Below are positions 51,601 through 57,204 of a stretch of DNA of 64,000 nucleotides, piece by piece. The position numbers and the translations under genes were made by a program. The stretch comes from Verrucomicrobiales bacterium. Lineage in GTDB: Bacteria > Verrucomicrobiota > Verrucomicrobiia > Limisphaerales > J093. Every line of letters begins with the position of its first letter. Position 1 is the stretch's first letter. Under the pieces are notes generated by a model. The model saw only the letters and a program-made list of their open reading frames with translations, did not search any database and was not told the origin of the DNA. Location of the stretch: the NCBI GenBank assembly GCA_024233215.1, contig JACKPW010000003.1:375180-439179 (forward strand), given 5' to 3'.

Positions 51601-54171
51601 CTCATCCCGGCACCGACGCTCTCCGGCATCGCCGCCATCGACGGCACCGGCGAGGTTGCCGCCGGCACGACCGGCATTGCGGAATGGAACATCCTGCCGA
51701 CCACCGACACGGCCATCACCGGTCCGACGGTCTATTACGTCGGCGGCAGTATCACCTACCGGCAGAATGGTGCCCTGACCACGGTGCCCTTGGCGCCGAG
51801 TGCCATCACGGTGTATCCGCTGGCCCAGCTGCACCTGACCTACTTCCACGAACGCAACGTCCTGGCGGACGATCCGTTCACTGACGAGGTTGAACCCAGC
51901 GTGCCCTATTCACTGGCGGTCCTGGTGCAGAACACCGGCTACGGCACCGCGCGCAACCTGCGCATCACCTCCGCCCAACCGGTCATCGTCGAAAACGAAA
52001 AGGGCCTGTTCGTCGACTTCCAGATCATCGCCACCGAGGTCGCGGGACAAAACCTCGTGCCCTCGTTGACCGCGGCCTTCGGCGACATCGCACCCGGCAC
52101 GATCAGCATCGGCCGCTGGCTGTTTAAATCGACCCTGCAGGGCCTCTTCGTCGAGTACTCCGCCGAGTTCGAGCATCTGGACGGCCTTGGCGAGGAACGC
52201 GCCTCGATCATCCAAAGCGTCGACATCAAGGAACTCATCCGCCTCGTGAGCCTGGAAGGAGCCTTCGCCGACGGGTTGCCGGACATGCTGGTGAACGATT
52301 TTCCGGACCTTGAGGATCTGCCCGATGCGCTCTACTTGAGCGACGGTTCGGTCGCCCCGGTGACCACGCTCATTTCGGGGTCCGTCTCCGGCGCGGTCGC
52401 GGCGGATTCCCTGCAGGTGACACTGACCACCACGCCGCGAGCCGGCTGGACGTATGTGCGGGTGCCTGATCCGGCCGATGGCCGTTACCGGTTGGTTGAG
52501 GTGCGTCGCCCGGACGGTCAACTGCTGGGCGTGGGGAACACCGCATGGACCACCGACCGCACCTTCATCGGCGGCGGCAAGCGGCCGATCAAGGAGAACA
52601 ACCTTCATCTGCTGGACCACGACAGCCTGGGTCGCTACACGCTGACCTACGAGCCGGTGGCCGAGCCGGACATCGAGTCCCCCACCAGTGCCATCGCGGC
52701 GCTGCCGGCGAGCAGTTTCCCGCAAATCCCGCTCTCGTGGAGCGGCACGGACACGGGCGGCAGCGGGTTGGCCACGTTCGACATCTACGTGGCCGACAAC
52801 GGCGGTCCCTTCAACCTCTGGCTCGAGCGAACGGCGCTTTCCGGCGCCGTTTATCCGGGTGAGGCAGATCACACCTACGCCTTCTATTCGGTGGCGACCG
52901 ACGAGGCCGGCAACCGCGAAGCGGCCCCGGTCACTGCCGACGCCACGACCACCACGGATCGCGAGAACACCGCGCCGGTGCTGACCGTGGGGGCGGATGT
53001 GACGGTGGATGAAGGCCAGACCGTGCGCATTGCGAACAGTGCCACCGACGCCGAAAGCGACGTGCAGACACTGGTGTTCAGCCTCGGCACCGGCACACCG
53101 CCCGGTGTCACCCTCAATCCGCAAACCGGCCAGCTCACCTGGCCGACGGGTGAAGGCACGGGCCCCGGCACCCACGACATCACAATCCGGGTCACCGACA
53201 ACGGCGTGCCGCCGCTCAGCGATTCGGACGTGGTGCGCGTGACCGTCCGCGAGGTCAACGCGGCACCCGTCGTCAATCCGGTCGCCCTGCAGCGCGTGAG
53301 CGAGGGACGACTGTTGAGCGTGCAGATGGTGGCGACCGATCTGGATCTGCCGGCCAACCGGCTCACCTTCGCGCTGGGGGCCGGCGCCCCCGATGGCGCG
53401 TCGATTGATCCGGACAGCGGGCTGTTCACCTGGATTCCCAGCCCGTTGCAGGGACCGAGCACCAATCCGATTCCGGTCCTTGTGACCGACGATGGCGTAC
53501 CGCCGCGCAGTGGGCAGACGATTCTGACGGTGGTCGTGCTCGACCGGTTGGGCGACTTCCTGATGGAGATTGGGCGGACCAACGTGCTCAGCGGTGGGAG
53601 CAGCTCCGTGCCCCTGCGGCTGACGTCCGACAGTCTGCGGCGGCTTGACTTCACCCTCGAAGTGCCGGCGGGCTGGCTGGAGAACCTGGCGATCGATTCG
53701 GTGGCGCCGGACCTGTTGTCGTCGTCGCTGACACCCGTCGGGGAAGGGGTCTTGGCGGGGAGTCTCGAGTTCGATCCGGCCGGCTTGGTGAACGGGGAAC
53801 GCGAAGTGGCCCGGCTGCGGTTTGACGTGCCGGCGGAGGCGCCGTCGGGAATCGTGGCCCTGCGGGCGACGGAGGTCACCGGGATGACGACCGGCGACGA
53901 GCCGCTGACGAACCCGCGGCTGCAGCAGGGGCGCGTGATCGTGGTGCATGAAGCGCCGGTTTTGGAGGCCTGCTGTGCGGATGCGGCGCAGCTCATCCTC
54001 TACGGCAGGCCCGGCACGGAGCTCGTCATTGAGGCCTCCCCGGGGATCGGCACGGACGCGGCCTGGGAGATCGTGGCCACGTTTGTCCTGGAGGGCGAAT
54101 TCACGATCATCCCGGACGTGAGCCTGCCGGATGCCAACCTGTTCTACCGCGCCCGGATTGTGGAACCCTAG
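42697..54171 (+). CDS. Giant secreted multidomain adhesin-like protein
   Basis: A 3824-residue protein; the ATG at 42697 gives a signal peptide (RTLRLLLGIFLTAVQLGAA). Order: a beta-helix-like region with five Cys-Cys units (residues 120-930); bacterial Ig-like domains (about 1030-1350); a CARDB domain (from 1358); Calx-beta-like repeats (about 1475-1885); a second CARDB; a Gly/Cys-rich segment (about 2520-2730); helical and beta domains; cadherin/He_PIG-like domains (about 3425-3620); a cohesin-like domain (about 3630-3745); and a verrucomicrobial C-terminal tail. It is probably displayed at or released from the surface. No catalytic motif was found. Confidence 0.85.
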   Translation: MRRTLRLLLGIFLTAVQLGAATVTWDGGGDGTSWNDPANWSTDLLPEIGDEVIIGNLGGDLAVTNRSGNITIRNLQSDAPVVVEAGNLTVTEGASEVRGAFVLGAARTLTATGTGTTFNTAGSIVINSGHLVAQDGATITLPGITTVADDAGCCGAVWKAEGAGSVVSLPDLTELNGNPTRGWRMRLQALDGGEVRLPQLAAVASGYLRVEISGPDSDLDLGSVSELPITVFVISEGATVSLANLTNVDGCDFTASGGATLELPGVTTSTDTAGCCGALWKAQDAGSRISLPNLVELTGNPTWAMNIQAIAGGEVRLPVLASVPDSHLRCYATGADSLVDLPALSETGESRGDWLTLDARDAGQVKTPLLTNGRRVSIVLRTGGQVSLDQFENLDRGALDVGAGYTLSLPGILAMDGADIEVSGGSTLELSGVTTFTDTDGCCGALWKAEGAGSLLALPGLTDLTGNPTWAMNIQALDGGEVRIPNLTQIANSQLRCYANGADSLVDLPALLQFDSAGGRWLTLDARAGGTVNAPGLTDGERTSIYLRTAGAIHLDQLVNLTGGELDLGEGYDLSLPGITTLDGADLMVSAGARLTLSGVTRYADTDGCCGALWQAEGAGSVLSLPNLTELTGNPTWAMQIRAREGGEVRLPSLATVFNSQLAIQARGVDSLVDLALLAHFDDSGSDRLTLTAEDQGVINLPLLTDASRVSVVLRTGGSVPVAQFGQLTRGALDIGAGYALVLPNLTMIDGADLVVAGGATLELPGVTGYVDTDGCCGALWRCDDAGSRLALPNLAGLTGNPTWAMNIQARNGGEVQLPALGTIQENHLRFLASGPESHIDLSALAEFAAVGHTLTLEADTGGALTLNPLFTALPRTRLLLDRESWVEGGILELGPGSDSTAAGEIRASLINHGILRPGTSPGRLTITGDFTQTSEGKLVFEVAGDEPGVGFDRLVVLGTAVLDGTLEATVVDDFEAPLDAVFTILAAAEVQGQFGSLADLFAGPSLEFNPVYQADRVDLVVGFSSGPRVAEVAPDGSAETLLKEFIIRFSELVDPASFTEADVQLTGPAGGIAVARPVAIGQGRWRIAFPEQRAEGDYTLRVGPAVTDFAGNAMNQDADEVNGEPEDAFETTVFLDDNEGPLVAAFTPNGPVAANVSQLSLTFTEPVDPATFSTADLSLITPGGPLDPGLFTLASGDGITYTVTLPVLSMEGLYTVQVGPDLTDLAGTAMPDVFTAQFTIDKTAPRVVAVAPAGEVAEALAFIDVSFDEPMLASSFTGADVTFSGPDGAIPITGIELRAGNTHRLRFASQGTTGDYTLIVGPNITDLAGNRMNQDGDASYGEPVEDRFETTLLVRAPDLVVQNVTAPASALPGEIIPVSWTVKNLGNADVTREFTEVSGLTVAAVPGGETRIATFSVPAPLPAGGERARSEQVTIPLTGPAGPLHFVVTADANREVGESDETNNAGISTATIDVPQALSVQTDGDTLAEGGSILAKVLRNGPTSVALTVALESSDASELAVPAEVTIPAGQSEVSFTLNALTDGIADGPRVASVQASAAGFVPGTRDLTVTDIDVPRFVLAVADAVIPEGETTTATLTREGGPDGALTVSLGTSSPGQISLPGQVAIPAGEASTTFEILAVDDLYVENTRGYTLTADAAGFERASATVSVLDNDAPGLTVSLDRSQVFEGAGPNAATLAVRRSEDSVYPVRVQITASLPGLLTFADEVTFNTGEFVHYVPLTPIDDDEIEDNVIVTLIAQPLETLALNPLGGGAAAELTLLDDDGPGLRLSFSRDWVCGLDAERAELAFATATLTRTGETQSAATVVLAADLPGLLEFPDTLSFEADQAELTFEVTASLLEPAAPGETVTFTATATGYHDAVATLERASECGPDLRIINLVVPAAGLTDEYFPVSFREINVGADFDVTDDPNGITNVAQRVLLSTDPAVGDDELLGATLFDGVARPYVFLDRSATFRLPSVPGDYWLIVQADGSNHVAEVNELNNYTIAATPLHVDPAYTATVQAAVEVAPAGTPVLLTGTARKAGGNLPAPFELVSLHIGLRETVRTIAALTDEAGNFSATFTPLPGEAGTYTVAAAHPGVSNPPVQDTFTLLGMRARPATFERTLTALDTADEVIVIENLGDTTLSGLTLSTIGLPAEFSVEGTVDETLLPFDQGVVSLRLGATQDVNVTRTFTVRVESAEGAVADIILTLTSESLRPRLEAGPALLAGVVPGTQRFLEFNVSNQGGLPSGPLNVLLPPVPFLRVLSPTPLAALAPGESTVVSLQLAPAPDVDYAEYRGNLVVSDGEVSASVPYTFRIVSDATGTLVVEVTDQFTYYAEGAPRVVGAQVRVKDPYNGALLHEGQSDAAGLVNFADLPEGWYDLEVSAAEHSSFRQTVFVTAGDVANVEALMAAQTVQFHWSVVPVELEDRTRITIEAVFETVVPVPVVTVEPSVIDLADYPNGGTINMTITNHGLLAAQDVRMSFSDFDCYRLKPLISELGTLAAKSSIVVPVAICRDVTCSGNFSACDSGGRPALRSVNPQEINLALKQVRGGGGGGGCGGGVVVYFVPCGNGGVGGSAPVGVSNAGGGGCGGGSGGPRGGSGSGSASFSPGGGASDCNPCGLELLGKIAKCLWDLINPLPDPVKCLQGLKGCYDSPNPAGCISAVLDCLAALGKEVPYLGTGITLFCCADDLSYACGGGGLGGPSLCGNGPGSGPGAGTFSTDGSPRKVGLAAPGVFPNPLGPNAYPGMAEVAVAALHVRAVLDVFSEIFGGPQWLPAMQSSNFQPWFELLAATVAVDGDAAERISTSEETALLGHPFVADFSAGEVAKFIARWNRTVDYYAAGTLDSTQVPIGQSDDFIARDLLEARVVLAEQAQQEAEVAGHISTFEELKLDLQALRDFLYQPSGGICAQVRLRIDQEAVIARDAFRATLEMVNGADTPLTDVAVEVTVANEAGEVVTPQFLIPAPTLSGIAAIDGTGEVAAGTTGIAEWNILPTTDTAITGPTVYYVGGSITYRQNGALTTVPLAPSAITVYPLAQLHLTYFHERNVLADDPFTDEVEPSVPYSLAVLVQNTGYGTARNLRITSAQPVIVENEKGLFVDFQIIATEVAGQNLVPSLTAAFGDIAPGTISIGRWLFKSTLQGLFVEYSAEFEHLDGLGEERASIIQSVDIKELIRLVSLEGAFADGLPDMLVNDFPDLEDLPDALYLSDGSVAPVTTLISGSVSGAVAADSLQVTLTTTPRAGWTYVRVPDPADGRYRLVEVRRPDGQLLGVGNTAWTTDRTFIGGGKRPIKENNLHLLDHDSLGRYTLTYEPVAEPDIESPTSAIAALPASSFPQIPLSWSGTDTGGSGLATFDIYVADNGGPFNLWLERTALSGAVYPGEADHTYAFYSVATDEAGNREAAPVTADATTTTDRENTAPVLTVGADVTVDEGQTVRIANSATDAESDVQTLVFSLGTGTPPGVTLNPQTGQLTWPTGEGTGPGTHDITIRVTDNGVPPLSDSDVVRVTVREVNAAPVVNPVALQRVSEGRLLSVQMVATDLDLPANRLTFALGAGAPDGASIDPDSGLFTWIPSPLQGPSTNPIPVLVTDDGVPPRSGQTILTVVVLDRLGDFLMEIGRTNVLSGGSSSVPLRLTSDSLRRLDFTLEVPAGWLENLAIDSVAPDLLSSSLTPVGEGVLAGSLEFDPAGLVNGEREVARLRFDVPAEAPSGIVALRATEVTGMTTGDEPLTNPRLQQGRVIVVHEAPVLEACCADAAQLILYGRPGTELVIEASPGIGTDAAWEIVATFVLEGEFTIIPDVSLPDANLFYRARIVEP
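43141..45100 (+). repeat. Internal 501-nt repeat of the giant gene
   Basis: The Cys-Cys-Gly-Ala motif (GCCGALWKAEGAGS..L, then LTGNPTWAMNIQA) starts at 43153, 43519, 44020, 44521 and 45022. The last four are spaced exactly 501 nt (167 residues) apart; the first gap is 366 nt. The fixed spacing points to tandem duplication that kept the frame. Confidence 0.85.
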
Positions 54172-54286
54172 ACGATCCCATCGCGATCTCGTGCCAGGAC
54201 GCCAAGGCGCAAGGCAGAACCGCAGCCCGTGCTCGGGATAGCGAGTGCGCGTTGCTCGGACAGCGGTGTTCTGGCGTCATCGGCCA

Positions 54287-54321
54287 TCAAATCTCAAATC
54301 TCAGATCTCAAATCTGAAATC
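54287..54321. repeat. A+T-rich short repeat (AAATCTCAAATCTCAGATC type)
   Basis: Near-tandem CAAATCTCAAATCTCAGATC units in a G+C-rich intergenic stretch upstream of eno. The same kind of sequence lies inside hrpB at 58541-58624. Confidence 0.6.
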
Positions 54322-54415
54322 CCTGAGGCGCCGGCCAGGGCGTTCGCCTTGACGGCGGGGAGCCCCGCCATATGATGCCGGTTCATTTTGGGAACTGAAT
54401 ACGAACATCGATAAC

Positions 54416-55711
54416 ATGAGCACCATTCAAGATATCATCGCCCGCGAAGTCCTGGACTCCCGCGGCAATCCGACCGTTGAAGTCGACGTCATCCTTAACG
54501 GCGGGGTGATCGGCCGTGCGGCCGTGCCCTCGGGCGCCAGCACCGGCGAGAACGAGGCCCTCGAGCTGCGCGACACCAAGAGCAAGCGCTACCTCGGCAA
54601 GGGCGTGCAGACCGCCGTCAAGAACATCACCACCAAGATCCTGCCCAAGCTCGCCGGCATGGACGCGGTGGAACAGGTTGCCATCGACCAGGCCATGCTT
54701 GCCCTCGACGGCACCGCCACGAAATCCAAGCTGGGCGCCAACGCCATTCTCGCCGTCTCCCTGGCCACCGCGAAGGCCGCAGCCGAGTTCCTCGATCTGC
54801 CGCTCTACCGTTATGTCGGCGGTACGAACGCCAAGGTTCTGCCCGTGCCGATGGCCAACGTCATCAACGGCGGCGCGCATTCGGATGCGCCCATCGATTT
54901 TCAGGAGTTCATGATCATGCCGCACGGCCTGCCCAACTTCAGCGAGGGCCTGCGCGCGATCACCGAGATCTTCCACGCCCTCAAGGCCGTCCTGAAGAAG
55001 AAGGGCCTGAGCACGGCGGTCGGCGACGAAGGCGGCTTCGCCCCGAAGCTCGACAGTGTCGAGGACGCCATTGACGCCATCCTGACGGCGACAAAGAACG
55101 CGGGTTACCAGGCCGGCAAACAGATCTTCCTCGCGCTCGATGTGGCCAGCTCGGAGTTCTACAACAAGGGCAAGGGAACCTACACCTTCAAGAAGAGCAC
55201 CGGCCAGACCGTGTCCGGCGACGAGCTCGTCGACACCTACGTCAAGCTCTGCAAGAAGTACCCGATTGTCAGCATCGAGGACGGCTGCGCCGAAGGCGAT
55301 TGGAAGACCTGGAAGACGCTCACCGAGAAGCTGGGGGATACCGTCCAGCTCGTGGGCGATGACCTGTTCGTGACGAACGTGAAGTTCCTCAAGAAGGGCA
55401 TCGACACCGGCACGGCGAACTCGATTCTGGTGAAAGTGAACCAGATCGGTTCGCTCACCGAGACCCTCGATGCCGTGCAGCTCGCGCAGACGAACGGTTA
55501 CACCGCGGTCATGAGCCATCGTTCGGGTGAGACCGAGGACGCCACCATCGCCGACCTCGCGGTGGCGACGAATTGCGGCCAGATCAAGACCGGTTCCCTG
55601 AGCCGCAGCGACCGCCTGGCGAAGTACAACCAGCTCCTGCGCATCGAGCAGCAGCTCGGCCAGGCCGCCGTCTACGCCGGCAAGGCCGCTTTGCCGAAGG
55701 CGATGCGTTAA
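54416..55711 (+). CDS. eno: Enolase
   Basis: A 431-residue cytoplasmic glycolytic enzyme converting 2-phosphoglycerate to phosphoenolpyruvate. Typical motifs: REVLDSRGNPTVEVDV, PSGASTGENEALELRD, GGAHSDAPIDFQEFM, AVGDEGGFAPKL (catalytic Glu), SIEDGCAEGDW, NSILVKVNQIGSLTET (catalytic Lys) and SHRSGETEDATIADLA. The length is normal and all ligands are present. Confidence 0.98.
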   Translation: MSTIQDIIAREVLDSRGNPTVEVDVILNGGVIGRAAVPSGASTGENEALELRDTKSKRYLGKGVQTAVKNITTKILPKLAGMDAVEQVAIDQAMLALDGTATKSKLGANAILAVSLATAKAAAEFLDLPLYRYVGGTNAKVLPVPMANVINGGAHSDAPIDFQEFMIMPHGLPNFSEGLRAITEIFHALKAVLKKKGLSTAVGDEGGFAPKLDSVEDAIDAILTATKNAGYQAGKQIFLALDVASSEFYNKGKGTYTFKKSTGQTVSGDELVDTYVKLCKKYPIVSIEDGCAEGDWKTWKTLTEKLGDTVQLVGDDLFVTNVKFLKKGIDTGTANSILVKVNQIGSLTETLDAVQLAQTNGYTAVMSHRSGETEDATIADLAVATNCGQIKTGSLSRSDRLAKYNQLLRIEQQLGQAAVYAGKAALPKAMR

Positions 55712-55743
55712 GCAACTCTGCGCCCCATGGCGCAAAGCCCCAG

Positions 55744-55776
55744 TCCCGGGTGGACCGCTTCAACGGTTCCCCGGGA
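55744..55776 (+). terminator. Possible terminator after eno
   Basis: TCCCGGG and CCCGGGA (or CCGGGA) enclose an inner ACCG/CGGT stem, followed by a short T-containing stretch. Placement 33 nt after eno supports it, but the T-run is weak. Confidence 0.4.
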
Positions 55777-55905
55777 TTTGGCGTTTGGGGCGCGGCGGAA
55801 ATCCCCATGCGGAACACCAATCACCAGCGCCGGTCGTTCCACGTTCGTGAGCGGCTCCACCTCGCGGAGAATCTGGGCAACCGCCGTTGAGGGCCGGCGC
55901 TCGGG

Positions 55906-56997
55906 TCATTCGCTCTCCCGCCGATACCGGTAGTACGCCGCACACGCCCCCTCGTTGGAGACCATCGTCGCACCGAGCGGATGTTCCGGCGTGCAGCGCG
56001 TCCCGAAGGCCGGGCAGTCGTGCGGCTTGTTCACCCCCTGTAGGATGAGTCCGCTGATGCATTCCGCCGGTTCCTCGGCCGTCTGATCCGCCACGCCGAA
56101 CCGGCGGGCGGCATCGAATGCCGCAAATCCCTCCGCCAGTCCCCAGCCGCTGTTCGGGATTTCGCCGATGCCGCGCCACTTGCGGTCGATGACTTGGAAC
56201 ACCTCTCCCAGCATGTGCCGCGCGGCCGGGTTGCCGTCATCGCGCGCGGCCCGGGCATAGGCATTGATGACGCGGGCCTCGCCGGCTTCGAGTTGCCGCA
56301 GGCATTGGTGGATGCCGCGCAACACGTCGAGCGGTTCGAATCCCGTAACCACAATCGGGGCGTGATACCGGGCGGCGATGGGGGCGTATTCCCGACATCC
56401 CATCACGGTGCAAACGTGTCCGGCCGCCAGGAAGCCCTGCACCCGGTTGGTGGGTGAACCGAGGATCGCCTCCATCGCGGGCGGCACGAGCACGTGTGAA
56501 ACGAGCAGGGAGAAGTTCTTCAGCCCCTCCTGTCGCGCCTGGAACACCGCCATGGCATTGGCCGGAGCCGTGGTTTCGAAGCCCACCGCGAAGAACACCA
56601 CCTCGCGATCCGGGTGGGCGCGCGCGATCTTCACGGCGTCAAGCGGGGAATAGACCATCCGGACGTCTCCGCCCCGGGCCTTCACGGACAACAGGTCCTC
56701 CCGGCTGCCCGGCACCCGGAGCATGTCGCCGAAGGAACAGAAAATGACCTCCGGCCGCGCCGCGATGATCAGGGCCTGATCGATGATTTCGAGCGGCGTG
56801 ACGCAGACGGGACAACCGGGGCCGTGGACAAGGGTGACCTCCTTTGGCAGCAGGGTGTCGATACCGAACTTGATGATGGCGTGGGTCTGGCCGCCGCAGA
56901 TTTCCATCAACGTCCAGGGCCGGGTGACCAGGCGGGCAATGGCGTCCGCGCATTCGCGGGCCAGTGTCGCATCACGGAATTCATCAACGAACTTCAT
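55906..56997 (-). CDS. hypD: Hydrogenase maturation protein HypD
   Basis: A 363-residue protein with EICGGQTHAI, HGPGCPVCVTP, SFGDMLRVPGS, GFETTAPANA, GHVCTVMG and the C-terminal [4Fe-4S] region (CISGLILQGVNKP, then CPAFGTRCTP). HypD with HypC builds the Fe(CN)2CO centre of [NiFe] hydrogenases. All key Cys residues are present. The ATG at 56997 starts the usual MKFVDEFRD. No hypC, hypE, hypF or hydrogenase gene is adjacent within this window, so its partners must lie elsewhere or it is a leftover. Confidence 0.95.
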   Translation of the reverse strand: MKFVDEFRDATLARECADAIARLVTRPWTLMEICGGQTHAIIKFGIDTLLPKEVTLVHGPGCPVCVTPLEIIDQALIIAARPEVIFCSFGDMLRVPGSREDLLSVKARGGDVRMVYSPLDAVKIARAHPDREVVFFAVGFETTAPANAMAVFQARQEGLKNFSLLVSHVLVPPAMEAILGSPTNRVQGFLAAGHVCTVMGCREYAPIAARYHAPIVVTGFEPLDVLRGIHQCLRQLEAGEARVINAYARAARDDGNPAARHMLGEVFQVIDRKWRGIGEIPNSGWGLAEGFAAFDAARRFGVADQTAEEPAECISGLILQGVNKPHDCPAFGTRCTPEHPLGATMVSNEGACAAYYRYRRESE

Positions 56998-57204
56998 CGG
57001 CGCCCGCCAAGTTCGCGAAGCCGGCAAGCACCGTCAAGCGTAGCCGCCGACGTGCAGTCGGCGCAAATCTCCCTCCCTCCCCGAAGCGCTTTGGGGCAGA
57101 CGATCCGGGAACGGTCATGGCCGCGTGTGGGCTGGAGGGTGGATCCGCCAGGTGGCCTGTGTGGGCGTGGGAAAATGCGCGGACCGGACGTCCGCGGCTA
57201 CGCC

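Noticed and set aside
43219..51849. Very long reverse-strand open frames (over 1200 codons each) inside the giant gene
   Set aside because: They are shadow frames caused by high G+C third positions of the forward gene. They have no domains and are Arg/His/Gln-rich.
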